A DNA stretch of 64,000 nt from contig LDWW01000020.1 in the NCBI GenBank assembly GCA_001045525.1, forward strand, positions 1 through 64,000. The letters are read 5' to 3'. A program made the position numbers and the translations under genes. This DNA is from Chitinispirillum alkaliphilum (lineage in GTDB: Bacteria > Fibrobacterota > Chitinivibrionia > Chitinivibrionales > Chitinispirillaceae). The notes below the pieces were generated by a model, which made no database searches, was not told the DNA's origin, and saw only the letters and a program-made list of their open reading frames with translations. Position 1 is the first letter of the stretch, and each line of letters starts with the position of its first letter. Positions 8,833-17,639 of this stretch are shown in pieces.

Positions 8833-9239
8833 CTTTTTTTGTCCCCTTTCTTAGGTAATGAGCGCTCGTTTACAATTCTTTCAAGTGTGGAAAAAATCTC
8901 TTCTGTATGTATCCCCAAAGATGCCACTTCGTCAAGAAAACTGTAGCAAAGTCTTTCCAATCCCTGTTCTTTCTCTTTGGGATCAATTTTCAACCGGTTT
9001 TCGGAAACAAAAGTCCCCGTACCCTGCTGGGTGTTTATTACACCCCTTATCTCAAGTTCATTATAGGCTTTTACAATAGTGTTAAGATTAACCTGTAAAT
9101 CCACCGCGAGCTGACGTACTGTGGGTAATCTTTCCCCGGGCTTAAGCATACCGTTGACCACCGCATAGGTGACCTGATTGACTATTTGCCGGTAATAGGG
9201 TACTCCGCTTGAATTGCTGAGTGAAAATGAAAATGCCAA
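8829..9239 (-). CDS. YtrA-type GntR family transcriptional regulator
   Basis: A short GntR regulator of the YtrA subgroup: an N-terminal winged helix-turn-helix (GVPYYRQIVNQV, GMLKPGERLPTVRQLAVDL, VNLNTIVKAYNELEIRGVI, GTGTFV) and only a short helical tail for dimer contact. YtrA regulators usually repress a neighbouring export operon and their own gene. Start choice: the in-frame ATG at 9260 has no ribosome site, while a TTG at 9239 sits 8 bases after AGGAG and gives the family-typical N-terminus MAFSFSLSNSSGVPYYRQ. I therefore prefer TTG. First gene of the slipin/pump/LolA-like/barrel operon, with a palindromic operator candidate in its promoter. Confidence 0.85.
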   Translation of the reverse strand: MAFSFSLSNSSGVPYYRQIVNQVTYAVVNGMLKPGERLPTVRQLAVDLQVNLNTIVKAYNELEIRGVINTQQGTGTFVSENRLKIDPKEKEQGLERLCYSFLDEVASLGIHTEEIFSTLERIVNERSLPKKGDKKR

Positions 9240-9271
9240 AAAGGTTCTCCTGTGTAGCATTGTTATAGTGA

Positions 9272-9288
9272 ACTATTACAATAATAGT
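9272..9288. promoter_or_regulatory. Palindromic operator candidate for the YtrA-type regulator
   Basis: ACTATTACAATAATAGT is a perfect inverted repeat with 7-base arms and a CAA centre. It overlaps the downstream end of the -10 box and the start region of the transcript. This is where a YtrA-type repressor would be expected to bind its own promoter. Binding itself is inferred. Confidence 0.6.
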
Positions 9289-9315
9289 ATAGCACACTCA
9301 CACAGGGTTTGTCAA
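9286..9315 (-). promoter_or_regulatory. Sigma-70 promoter of the gntR-slipin-pump operon
   Basis: On the reverse strand TTGACA (9315-9310) is followed by 18 bases and TATACT (9291-9286), a near-consensus pair. Transcription would start near 9279, about 40 bases before the TTG start at 9239 and just inside the palindrome. Confidence 0.75.
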
Positions 9316-9382
9316 TGGTTTTTTTGACGAGTTTTCAGTTTTTCAAGAAAATTTATGGACAGGTATCAACTGCGGGGAATAC

Positions 9383-9414
9383 AAAAAAAGGGGTTCTGTA
9401 TAAACCAGAACCCC
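9383..9414 (-). terminator. Rho-independent terminator
   Basis: GGGGTTCTG (9390-9398) pairs with CAGAACCCC (9406-9414), followed on the reverse strand by seven T. It lies about 95 bases past the stop of the reverse-strand barrel gene at 9508 and serves that gene. Confidence 0.8.
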
Positions 9415-9507
9415 TCAAAGAAGATTTTCGGGATGGCAGATTATCACCACCAATTAGATCACAAACGGCAGATTGTTGTAGCAACAATAGCTATTCATTT
9501 ATCAGAA

Positions 9508-10113
9508 TCACAAGAAATACCGAACACCAAGTCCGCCGTTAAGAATTAAATTAAACCGTGGTACAAAAATCAAAACCGGAGCAAGCTCAAAAAACAAATT
9601 GAAATGATCAGCACTATGAACCCAGTCAAATCCAACAGGGAAACGAATACCCAAACGATACTGAGAATAATACCTGTCACGATAGCGGTATTGATACTCA
9701 TTGTTGCTAAAATTAAGCATCATTCCTGACCCGAAATACATAGCTACATTTTCTGTTGTATTGAACACCTCAGAATGATGAAACAGGTAGTCTATGTGAA
9801 AATGAATACTTCTCCATGCGGAGAAATACCTCCCATCACAGCGATAAAGCCTGTCACAATATGTTCTGTTATTCCTGTAATACCAATCCTCGTAACACCG
9901 GGAGTCCTCGTACCAGCATTCTCCGTAACTTCTGCCCACGATATTCCAGCCCAGAGCAAAATTCAATGCCTGGCTTTGATTTACCCACAATTTTGCATTG
10001 AAAGCAATAGGTTCTCCGAGGATTAAACCAAATCCAAATTGATTTTCCTGCGCAATAATACCCGAAGATATCGTTAAAAGTGAAATTGTTGTCATCAATA
10101 TTTTTCTTAGCAT
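9508..10113 (-). CDS. Hypothetical secreted/outer-membrane beta-barrel protein
   Basis: Residues 1-21 form a signal peptide (LRKILMTTISLLTISSGIIAQ is its core region). The mature chain has repeated short amphipathic strands (FGFGLILGEPIAFNAKLWV, FALGWNIVG, YRLGIRFPVGFDWV, LILNGGLGVRYFL) that suggest a small 8-strand barrel like those in DUF3996 or OmpA-type folds. Unusual is a tyrosine/arginine-rich loop with four cysteines (CWYEDSRCYEDWYYRNNR, then CDRLYRC). The start was taken as the ATG at 10113, 8 bases after an AGG site; a GTG three codons earlier is possible. It is a single-gene unit with its own terminator. Function unknown. Confidence 0.65.
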   Translation of the reverse strand: MLRKILMTTISLLTISSGIIAQENQFGFGLILGEPIAFNAKLWVNQSQALNFALGWNIVGRSYGECWYEDSRCYEDWYYRNNRTYCDRLYRCDGRYFSAWRSIHFHIDYLFHHSEVFNTTENVAMYFGSGMMLNFSNNEYQYRYRDRYYSQYRLGIRFPVGFDWVHSADHFNLFFELAPVLIFVPRFNLILNGGLGVRYFL

Positions 10114-10423
10114 GTCGTCCACCTGTTAAAAACTAAAGTTCTGGTTATCGATAATATACCAAAAAAATCATCTTTTCTCTTAGATATGTTATGTTTGTTC
10201 AAAGATTTTCAAGCATTAAAACGGATCTAATCCACAGGCTTGTTGAGCACAAGTGAAACAAGAAAATAAATCAGTACTATCCACGATAGGATAAAATCGC
10301 TAAGACGCAGTTGCGGCTACAAAGAGTATTTCATTTTTCTTTTATTGCAGATATTTTGGCCAAACAATATAATGTATTTATTGAATAAAAATAAAATAAT
10401 TTAACTGCAGAGGCGACACCAGG
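10114..10423. other. Gene-free divergent intergenic region
   Basis: 310 bases between the reverse-strand barrel gene and the forward rubrerythrin-like gene. It is AT-rich and must hold both promoters. TATATTAT near 10150 on the reverse strand could be a -10 box for the barrel gene, but I see no clear -35. I see no reading frame or stable RNA structure. Confidence 0.5.
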
Positions 10424-10900
10424 ATGAGTAAAAAAGTCCTTCAAACACTGAGGAAAATGGTGTTACTTGAAAGAAAGATTGGTCTGCTCTACTCATATTT
10501 TCAGGACATATTTACTGAAGACAAGGCGTTCTGGCAACAGCTGACCAAAGAGGAGACAGAGCACGCTACTTTAATAGAGACACATATAGAATATATCAAC
10601 GATTTCAGAGACAAATTCAAGATACTCCTTGAATCATCAGAAGATAATGTCGAAGAGATCATTAACAAAATTACTGTTATCATAAACGACCTTGGGAAGC
10701 ATGTCAAAACAAGAGAAGATGCCCTTCTTTTAGCCCTTCAAATGGAACAGTCAGCCGGTGAACTGCATTTCCAAAACACAGCCGATTTCCAGGATTATGA
10801 AAGTGAAATTCCCATTCCAATTCAGATCTTTCAATCCCTCGCCCAATCCGACAAGGATCATGCAATAAAAATATCGAAATACTTGGAATCAATCAGGTAA
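10424..10900 (+). CDS. Rubrerythrin/ferritin-like diiron protein
   Basis: A four-helix ferritin-like protein of 158 residues without the C-terminal rubredoxin domain. Candidate diiron ligands are visible at the expected spacing: E in LLERKIGLLYSYF (helix 1), E and H in EETEHATLI (helix 2), E in LQMEQSAGELHF (helix 3), and D with H in SDKDHAIKI (helix 4). In classic rubrerythrin the last motif is ExxH; here it is DxxH, which can still bind iron. Such proteins detoxify peroxide in anaerobes or act in iron handling. Start supported by AGAGG about 10 bases upstream. It stands alone, upstream of the AEC transporter. Confidence 0.7.
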   Translation: MSKKVLQTLRKMVLLERKIGLLYSYFQDIFTEDKAFWQQLTKEETEHATLIETHIEYINDFRDKFKILLESSEDNVEEIINKITVIINDLGKHVKTREDALLLALQMEQSAGELHFQNTADFQDYESEIPIPIQIFQSLAQSDKDHAIKISKYLESIR

Positions 10901-11069
10901 ATTGGGATTCATTTAATTAGGAGAACAAACCAAAATCAGGCATTACAACTCACAGCCCGTTCAGGAATGTGTCTTCAGAAAATACTCACACCTTTAATCA
11001 TGCACATCTAAACGGTCCCTGCAATAAATTAATCCCAAAGCCATTTTTCACCCATTGAACTTTCTATTT

Positions 11070-11085
11070 TGGCATACAATTTGCA
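11070..11085 (+). promoter_or_regulatory. Sigma-54 (RpoN) promoter upstream of the AEC transporter
   Basis: TTGGCATACAATTTGCA (11069-11085) matches the sigma-54 pattern TGGCAYR-N4-TTGCW at every position. The GG and GC doublets are 12 bases apart, as needed for the -24/-12 boxes. Transcription would begin near 11096, about 43 bases before the ATG at 11139. An enhancer-binding activator would be required; none is encoded in the window. Confidence 0.7.
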
Positions 11086-11138
11086 CAAAAAGGGAAGAAA
11101 ACAAACAGATGAATTATCATGGGTCAGGATAGGAAAAG

Positions 11139-12158
11139 ATGAGTAATGAAATCATAAACGAAGAGATTCTTCAGGTCATTGAGACCATTGTGATGCTGTT
11201 TCTTGTAATTTTGGCAGGATATTTTCTGCGAAGAATAAAACTTTTCGATAAACATTCAACAGAAAGACTCAGTCGTTTTGTTGTTGATATTGCACTTCCA
11301 GCACTGATTTTTACCACTTTGCTCGAAAGCATTGCACCTCAGACTGTTCTTGCAAGCTGGTATCTGCCGATTATCGGTATTGCCATTCTTCTTCTGGGTA
11401 TTGGAGTGGGTTATCTGCTATCTCCTTTTATGGGGATGAAAAAGCAACCGGGTCGGGGTTCGGCAGCCTTTTCGATTGGAACACCGAACTGGCTTTTTAT
11501 CCCTCTGCCTATTGCAACGGCGCTTTATGGAGTTGAGGGCGAGAGGATCGTACTTTTGGTCAATGTGGGAGCACTTCTTGTTTTCTGGACTGTTGGAGTA
11601 TGGGTTGTTAAGGGCGGAAAACCAGATTTTTCATCAGTTAAGCAACTGGCTAAAAATCCTGGTCTGCTTGCTACAATTTTTGGCATTATAGCCGCCTTAT
11701 TATTTCCCTGGGCACGGGAGCTTCATCAATTTGAGCTGGCAGAGACAAATATTTTACTCGCAGCCTTAAGTCTGATCATTGCTGCAGTAAGATTCATAGG
11801 GGATGTGACAATACCACTCTCAATGATTGTAACAGGGTCGATGCTTGCGGTCACCGGACCTGCTGTTGCATTCAAGGGAAAAGTGCTTGGAGTATCATTT
11901 TTGCGACTCATTGCGCTTCCCCTGATTACAGTTCTCATTTTTTATCTTCTTCAACTTTTTGGAATAGAAGTGGAGGGAATGCTTAGTCTGACCATAATTA
12001 TCATTTCGGCAATGCCTGTAGCAGTAACCTGCTCCATTGTTGCTGAAAAATATAACGGTGATGAGATTTTGGTATCGAGTTCAATATTCACTACCACACT
12101 GATCAGTGTAGTGACTGTTCCGGTTATCGTTTACCTGATAGATCTGTTGGGTATATGA
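11139..12158 (+). CDS. AEC family transporter (auxin efflux carrier type permease)
   Basis: A 339-residue inner-membrane permease with about ten membrane segments in two inverted halves, as in the AEC family. Features include the early FVVDIALPALIFTTLL segment with its helix-breaking proline, IGTPNWLFIPLPIATALYG in the first crossover region and IPLSMIVTGSML opening the second half. Family members carry organic anions such as malate or amino-acid-derived acids out of or into the cell; the substrate cannot be read from sequence. A sigma-54 promoter precedes it and a terminator follows, so it is a single-gene unit. Sigma-54 control would fit a nitrogen- or carbon-status response. Confidence 0.85.
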   Translation: MSNEIINEEILQVIETIVMLFLVILAGYFLRRIKLFDKHSTERLSRFVVDIALPALIFTTLLESIAPQTVLASWYLPIIGIAILLLGIGVGYLLSPFMGMKKQPGRGSAAFSIGTPNWLFIPLPIATALYGVEGERIVLLVNVGALLVFWTVGVWVVKGGKPDFSSVKQLAKNPGLLATIFGIIAALLFPWARELHQFELAETNILLAALSLIIAAVRFIGDVTIPLSMIVTGSMLAVTGPAVAFKGKVLGVSFLRLIALPLITVLIFYLLQLFGIEVEGMLSLTIIIISAMPVAVTCSIVAEKYNGDEILVSSSIFTTTLISVVTVPVIVYLIDLLGI

Positions 12159-12173
12159 GAACAAATGTTTTTG

Positions 12174-12212
12174 GGGAGTCAATGCTTTAGATCTGGCTAT
12201 TAACTCCCTTTT
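12174..12212 (+). terminator. Rho-independent terminator of the AEC gene
   Basis: GGGAGT (12174-12179) pairs with ACTCCC (12203-12208); after one mismatch three more pairs extend the stem. TTTT follows. It lies 16 bases past the AEC stop. Confidence 0.6.
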
Positions 12213-12264
12213 AATTAAAGATCTGAAGCTTTCAAGGTAGATTTTTCTTTGTAGTGCTCTTAGT

Positions 12265-12549
12265 TTACTTTCTTTTAACCAGTTTAAAAAAGGTACTGTC
12301 CTCACCACTTTTTTTCTCCACCTGGTAGAGAAAGGCCAGATGATTCTCTTCAAACTTATCAAACCAGTCTTCCCAGGGGATTTTTTCAAATGTCTCTTCA
12401 CCAGCACCTCCTGGAAAATCTATTCTCAAAAGCCCGGGATCGCCCCCATTACCAGTCCCCCTGACTCTGACCGGTTTGCCATTATGTTCCTCAACCCATC
12501 GTTGGATTTCATGATGATCTGTTGTGATTCGTGATTTAGCTTTAGCCAT
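12265..12549 (-). CDS. Conserved hypothetical protein, 94 aa
   Basis: A small soluble protein of a family found in many bacteria, recognised by a helix ITTDHHEIQRWVEEHNGKPV, then RVRGTGNGGDPGLLRIDFPGG and EKIPWEDWFDKFEENHLAFLYQ. Some databases carry such proteins under misleading enzyme names; no catalytic function is known to me. I placed the start at the ATG at 12549 because GAGGAG lies 6 bases upstream; the longer form from 12582 has no such site. No signal peptide. Stands alone on the reverse strand between the AEC terminator and proA. Confidence 0.75.
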   Translation of the reverse strand: MAKAKSRITTDHHEIQRWVEEHNGKPVRVRGTGNGGDPGLLRIDFPGGAGEETFEKIPWEDWFDKFEENHLAFLYQVEKKSGEDSTFFKLVKRK

Positions 12550-12922
12550 GATTTGCTCCTCGATTGTTGACCTTAACCCCACTTAAGACCAAATTGCAAC
12601 GTTTGTGCCAAAAGAGAGCATTTCATTCTAAAACATCGGTACGAACTTTTCACCTATCACCCGAAGTAGAAAAGCTGCTTGGGGATAAGTTTGAATGGTA
12701 AAAGTTCTGCAGCAATCTTACCATTGCAACCACCACCTCTAAGCACCAGAGCTAAGAGGATACCAAAAACCCACATATCCTTCCAGACTGCTCTGTTGAC
12801 TGCTTAATTCGTTTTTAACCATATTGTGATAAACTGTGACAAAAAGTAGATTCATATGCTGGTGAAAAATATCCGACCCAAAACAAAGCTATATACTTCA
12901 AAATCAAACGAGGGACAACCTT
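12550..12922. other. Gene-free divergent region upstream of proA
   Basis: 373 bases between the small reverse-strand gene and proA. I see no reading frame with a ribosome site, no RNA gene and no clear repeat. It should hold the proA promoter, but no strong -35/-10 pair stands out. Confidence 0.5.
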
Positions 12923-14185
12923 ATGGCTGAACACTCCGTAGAACAGATAGTTACAGATCTTACCATTAAAAGCAGAGAAGCCTCCAGGTTACTTCAAAAT
13001 GAACCTGTGGAGAAGATTAATCGCGCGCTAATTACCATGGCAAAGCTGGTTTCGGATCAGAAAAACTGGCTTAAGGATGAGAACAGCAAAGATCTGAAAG
13101 CAGGAGCTGAAAAAGGGCTCTCAAGTGCAATGCTTGACCGCCTTACACTTTCAGACAAAACACTGGATTCTATAATAAAAAGTTTACATGAGGTAGCCGG
13201 GCTTAGTACTTCTGTTGGAAAAACAAGTGATGAAAGAGTGCGCCCCAACGGACTTAAAATCTACAAAACAAGAGTTCCTATCGGAGTTATTGGTATAATC
13301 TATGAATCACGCCCCAATGTGACAGTTGATGCTGCTGCAATTTGCCTTAAATCTATGAATGCAGTTATCCTCCGGGGCGGCTCAGAGGCATTCCATTCAA
13401 ACACTGCACTGGCTGCGCTTTTCTCCAAAGCTCTTGAGCAGGAAGGACTACCTTCATCTGCAGTGCAACTGGTCCCCACCATTGACCGAAGCGCCATAGA
13501 GTTTCTCCTGCACAGAGAGGAGGAGATTGATCTGATTATCCCCCGCGGCGGTGAAGGACTCATAAGGATGGTTGTAGAAAAAAGCCGCATACCTGTTATC
13601 AAACACTATAAGGGTATCTGTCATGTATACATTTCAGAACATGCGGATATGGAAAAAGCGGTAAACATTGCGGTTAATGCAAAAGTCCACCGACCAGGCG
13701 TATGTAATGCGATGGAAACACTTCTCCTTGACAGCAGCTTAGAAACAGAAAACCGCAGAAAGATTCTTTTTGCACTCAGAGAAAAAAATGTGACGATTAT
13801 AGGTGATGAGGAAGCTCAGTTACTCGATCCATCTATACAAAAGGCAACAGATCAGGACTGGAGTGAAGAATACCTTGATCTTCGCCTTGCAGTAAAAACT
13901 GTCAATGGATTGGATGATGCAATTCAGCACATAAACAAGTACGGCTCCCATCATACAGATTCAATTGTTACAGAATCAAAGGAGGAAGCTAAGAAGTTCC
14001 TCAAACTGGTAGACTCTTCCTCTGTTATTCATAACGCAAGTACACGGTTTGCAGATGGTGGAGAGTATGGAATGGGATGCGAGATCGGGATCTCTACAGA
14101 TAAACTCCACTCCCGTGGTCCAATGGGTATAGAGGATCTTACTACCTACAAATGGGTGGTTGAAGGTGATGGACAGGTGAGATAA
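12923..14185 (+). CDS. proA: Glutamate-5-semialdehyde dehydrogenase (gamma-glutamyl phosphate reductase)
   Basis: Second enzyme of proline synthesis: it reduces gamma-glutamyl phosphate with NADPH to glutamate-5-semialdehyde. The 420-residue chain has the family length. Typical motifs are YKTRVPIGVIGIIYESRPNV near residue 118, AVILRGGSEAFHSN, the catalytic cysteine in HRPGVCNAMETLL near residue 260, and the C-terminal GCEIGISTDKLHSRGPMGIE with LTTYKWVV. The ATG is preceded by GAGGGACAACCTT, a weak but acceptable ribosome site. The usual partner proB is not adjacent. The gene stands alone with a perfect terminator. Confidence 0.96.
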   Translation: MAEHSVEQIVTDLTIKSREASRLLQNEPVEKINRALITMAKLVSDQKNWLKDENSKDLKAGAEKGLSSAMLDRLTLSDKTLDSIIKSLHEVAGLSTSVGKTSDERVRPNGLKIYKTRVPIGVIGIIYESRPNVTVDAAAICLKSMNAVILRGGSEAFHSNTALAALFSKALEQEGLPSSAVQLVPTIDRSAIEFLLHREEEIDLIIPRGGEGLIRMVVEKSRIPVIKHYKGICHVYISEHADMEKAVNIAVNAKVHRPGVCNAMETLLLDSSLETENRRKILFALREKNVTIIGDEEAQLLDPSIQKATDQDWSEEYLDLRLAVKTVNGLDDAIQHINKYGSHHTDSIVTESKEEAKKFLKLVDSSSVIHNASTRFADGGEYGMGCEIGISTDKLHSRGPMGIEDLTTYKWVVEGDGQVR

Positions 14186-14220
14186 TTAATTCTAACAGGA
14201 ATGCCTTTTTGACCGAAGAC

Positions 14221-14254
14221 ACGTCACTGTAACAATTTACAGTGACGTTTTTTT
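14221..14254 (+). terminator. Rho-independent terminator of proA
   Basis: ACGTCACTGTAA (14221-14232) and its exact complement TTACAGTGACGT (14237-14248) form a 12-bp stem with a CAAT loop, followed by a run of T. It lies between proA and the reverse-strand metH stop; the reverse strand lacks a T run. Confidence 0.85.
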
Positions 14255-14261
14255 ACCGCTT

Positions 14262-17200
14262 TCAAACGATATATTGCGCATCCGGGTGATGGATAAAGAT
14301 TCCAATGGTCGAGTGTTCAGGATCCATCTGAAAACCTGAAGTCAACTGGATTCCAAGTCTCTCCCCTACACCGGCGATCTCAAAGAGCGTTTTCTGCTCC
14401 TCAAGCCCGGGCATACCAGTATATCCAAAGCTGTACCTTCTTCCCTGGTTACGAGGTATTTCAAATGCTCTGCGGATTTCAGTTGTGATTTTTTCGGCAA
14501 GAAGTTCAACAATATAATTTCCTATTCCATTCAGATAAAACCCATCACTGTACTTGTTCTCATCCTTAAAAAGCTCACTTATCCGCTTACCTAATTTAAA
14601 ACCCACAGTAACAGCCTGAACCGCAATCACATCACCAAGAGGACGGATGTAATCAGTTATGGCACGGCCACTTTTCTTTCCTCTTGGGAATTTGAACGAG
14701 GCAAGCTCTGAATGAAAATCGCCGGGATCGAGAAGTATCATCTCTTCTTTGTCAGCAAATACGGGAAAGAAACCATAAAATCCCCGCGGATCAAGCAACT
14801 CATCATTTATTATTTCTGTTCGGAGACGATCATATACAGGACCAAACTCTTCGATCTCTGCACTTTTGTATGAGGTTTGTGAAAGTTTCCCCCCTCCCCA
14901 CCATGCTTTAAAGAGTTTGCTTTTGTCAATATCACCAAGAAGCTGTTCACTATCCCAGATCAGCACCTCCCCGGTTCCATAGAACGGTGGTTCAAGGTAT
15001 TCGCTTTCATGTGAAATTTCCGGAGCTTGTACAATCACCTCCGCAGCTGACAGTTTTGCTTCCCTATCTTCACTTTTAATTTTTTCGTTTTTTATGCTCT
15101 CAAGAATTTTTCCCGCTTCAAAAGCATCACGAGCGTAGTAAACCCCTCCCGGATATTTCTCCCCATTTTCAAGGGTTGATATGCGATTGGCAAAGTCTCT
15201 ATTTACTGCTGCACCTCCGATAATTACCGGTATCCTGATCCCCTCGCGGTGAAATACCTTTACGCATTGAGCCATTTCCCTTGAGGTCGTAACCAGAAGT
15301 GCTGATAATCCTACAGCATCCGGATTTTTCTCCCGCACAGAACTGACAATTTCGTCAACTGATACCTGTTTGCCCAGATCAAATATCTCATAGCCCTGGT
15401 TGGAAAGAATAGATCCCACGAGGTTTTTTCCTATATCATGAACATCACCATAGACAGTTGCAAGAATCATTTTTCCCTTTACCGACGAATCTCCGCCCTT
15501 GAGATGGGGTTCCAGTATTGCAACAGCCTCTTTCATAACTTCCGCAGCCTGAAGCACAAAAGGTAAAATCATCTCTCCCTTTGCCATCTTCTCTCCAACC
15601 TCGCTCATTGCAGGAAGAAGTATTTTATTAAGAATATCTTTGGCCTGTTTATTGTAAAGAGTCTCTTCGATTATTTCCTTTAATCCCCTTCGGTCTCTCT
15701 CGATAACTGCACGCCTCAGATTATCTTCGGGGCTGAGCGTTTTTTGCATGTTGGCCACATTAATGCTGGTGGTATCTTTTCTCTTGCTTTCAAAATAGTT
15801 GACAAAATCATTCAAAGCATCAGGGTTACTGTTAAAAAGCAACTCCTCTCCAAGTTTCTTTTCCTCAGAGTTGTAACTGCTGATATCATCGATGTGGTGA
15901 GGGTTAAAAATTGCCGCATCCAGCCCGGCTTCAACAGCATGGCTGAGCATAAGATTATTTAACACTCGTCTTGCAGCGGGTCTTAATCCAAATGATACAT
16001 TACTTACACCCATGACAGTTCGTACACCCGGAAGTGTTTTCTTTATCCCCCTTAACGCCTCCAGACTCTCGATTGCAGCCCCAGCAGAAGCCTCATCCCC
16101 GGTCGCAAGAGTAAAAACAAGCGGGTCTATGTAGACAAAATGTTCTGGTAATCCATATTCCTTACAGGCAAGATCCCTGATTCTTTTTGCGAGTTCTATT
16201 TTTCTCTGTGCAGTTGAAGCCATCCCCTCATCATCAATTGTCAATGCAACCACGGGACAACCAAATTCAGCCGCAAGAGCAAGCACTTCTTTTGCCTTTT
16301 TTTCTTTATATTCAAGATTGATTGAATTCAACAAAACGGATCCTGGGTTTTGTCTTAAAACAGCCCTCATCACATCCGGTTCTGTAGTGTCAACACAAAA
16401 AGGAATGTTGATTCTGTCTTTAAGACAATCAACCAAAGCAAGCATCGATTCAGATTCATTGTCAAGTTCGTTTGCAGCCATACAGATATCAATAAGAGTA
16501 CTTCCCCGCTCTGCCTGTTGCGATGCTATCTGGCAAAGTTCATCATAGTCCTTTTTAATTGCAAATTCTCTGGTCTTCTTTGATCCCTGCGTATTGAGCC
16601 GTTCGCCTATTATCAATGGCCTTTTTACGGTTTCAAGATCAAGCCCTGAAATACCAGTCGAAAGATAACAGACCCTTTGGGGAACGTTACGCTTAAACAC
16701 CCTTTCACCACTTAAGTTTTCTGAAAGACTGCGGATATGTTCAGGTGTTGTCCCGCAGCATCCGCCCACAACACTTACCCCCCATTGGGAAACCATGGGA
16801 GCAAGTTTTTGAGCAAATGTCAAAGGATCCATAGTGTAAACTGCTTCTCCATCCACGTTGCACGGCAATCCTGCATTTGGAAGCACAGATACCGGTAATG
16901 GAGAAAGTTCAAGGAGTTTTTTTACAATGGGAGCCATTTCATCTGGCCCGGTACTACAGTTTAATCCTATTACATCAACACCAAGAGCAGACACCGCGCC
17001 CAAAAAAGATTTCACATCGCTTCCAAGCAACATGTGTCCCGCAGAATCCATTGTAACCTGTACCTGTAAAGGTACGCGGAGTGCTTTTTTTCTGAGCATG
17101 CGCTTTATCCCAAATACCGCAGCCCTGACTTCAAGTAAATCCTGCGAGGTTTCGATAAGAAGAATATCTGCACCACCATCCACAAGTGCACTTGCCTGCT

Positions 17201-17639
17201 CTTCAAATATATCCCCAAGCTCATCAAATGTGATATTTGAAAGTTCACTGTCCGAAGATGAAGGAAGATAACCGGTAGGACCAATTGAACCACACACAAA
17301 CTGTTGCTCACTGATTTTGCTTTCTTGTACACACTTTTTGGCTAAACTTGCGGCCTCTTTGTTAATCTCATACACTTTATCCTCAAGACCAAACTCTTTC
17401 AATTTAGGCCTGCTGCCTCCGAATGTATTTGTTTCAATTACATTCGCACCGGCATCAAGATAGCTTCTGTGTATACTTTGTAAAATGTCAGGGCGACTAA
17501 GGTTAAGATATTCATTACACCCTTTATGATCAGCAAAGTCTTTATCAGCAGGTCCCATTTTCTGAATTTCAGTACCAGTGGCACCATCAAAAATCATAGG
17601 AACTCTGTTTTTGATAAATTCCAGATAAGATGAACTCAT
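14262..17639 (-). CDS. metH: Cobalamin-dependent methionine synthase
   Basis: Transfers the methyl group of 5-methyltetrahydrofolate to homocysteine through bound cobalamin. All four modules are present in 1125 residues. The homocysteine domain (1-310) has zinc ligands in GLNCSTGPDEM and GGCCGTTPEH. The pterin domain is about 345-600 (PLIIGERLNTQGSKKTREF). The cobalamin module (610-850) carries the lower-ligand motif VYGDVHDIGKNLVG near residue 730. The reactivation domain is about 880-1125 (YIRPLGDVIAVQAV, RRYSFGYTGMPGLEEQ). The last domain is somewhat shorter than in E. coli (total 1227). I see no cobalamin riboswitch in the 123 bases upstream. It follows purU, another one-carbon gene, on the same strand. 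Confidence 0.96.
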   Translation of the reverse strand: MSSSYLEFIKNRVPMIFDGATGTEIQKMGPADKDFADHKGCNEYLNLSRPDILQSIHRSYLDAGANVIETNTFGGSRPKLKEFGLEDKVYEINKEAASLAKKCVQESKISEQQFVCGSIGPTGYLPSSSDSELSNITFDELGDIFEEQASALVDGGADILLIETSQDLLEVRAAVFGIKRMLRKKALRVPLQVQVTMDSAGHMLLGSDVKSFLGAVSALGVDVIGLNCSTGPDEMAPIVKKLLELSPLPVSVLPNAGLPCNVDGEAVYTMDPLTFAQKLAPMVSQWGVSVVGGCCGTTPEHIRSLSENLSGERVFKRNVPQRVCYLSTGISGLDLETVKRPLIIGERLNTQGSKKTREFAIKKDYDELCQIASQQAERGSTLIDICMAANELDNESESMLALVDCLKDRINIPFCVDTTEPDVMRAVLRQNPGSVLLNSINLEYKEKKAKEVLALAAEFGCPVVALTIDDEGMASTAQRKIELAKRIRDLACKEYGLPEHFVYIDPLVFTLATGDEASAGAAIESLEALRGIKKTLPGVRTVMGVSNVSFGLRPAARRVLNNLMLSHAVEAGLDAAIFNPHHIDDISSYNSEEKKLGEELLFNSNPDALNDFVNYFESKRKDTTSINVANMQKTLSPEDNLRRAVIERDRRGLKEIIEETLYNKQAKDILNKILLPAMSEVGEKMAKGEMILPFVLQAAEVMKEAVAILEPHLKGGDSSVKGKMILATVYGDVHDIGKNLVGSILSNQGYEIFDLGKQVSVDEIVSSVREKNPDAVGLSALLVTTSREMAQCVKVFHREGIRIPVIIGGAAVNRDFANRISTLENGEKYPGGVYYARDAFEAGKILESIKNEKIKSEDREAKLSAAEVIVQAPEISHESEYLEPPFYGTGEVLIWDSEQLLGDIDKSKLFKAWWGGGKLSQTSYKSAEIEEFGPVYDRLRTEIINDELLDPRGFYGFFPVFADKEEMILLDPGDFHSELASFKFPRGKKSGRAITDYIRPLGDVIAVQAVTVGFKLGKRISELFKDENKYSDGFYLNGIGNYIVELLAEKITTEIRRAFEIPRNQGRRYSFGYTGMPGLEEQKTLFEIAGVGERLGIQLTSGFQMDPEHSTIGIFIHHPDAQYIV

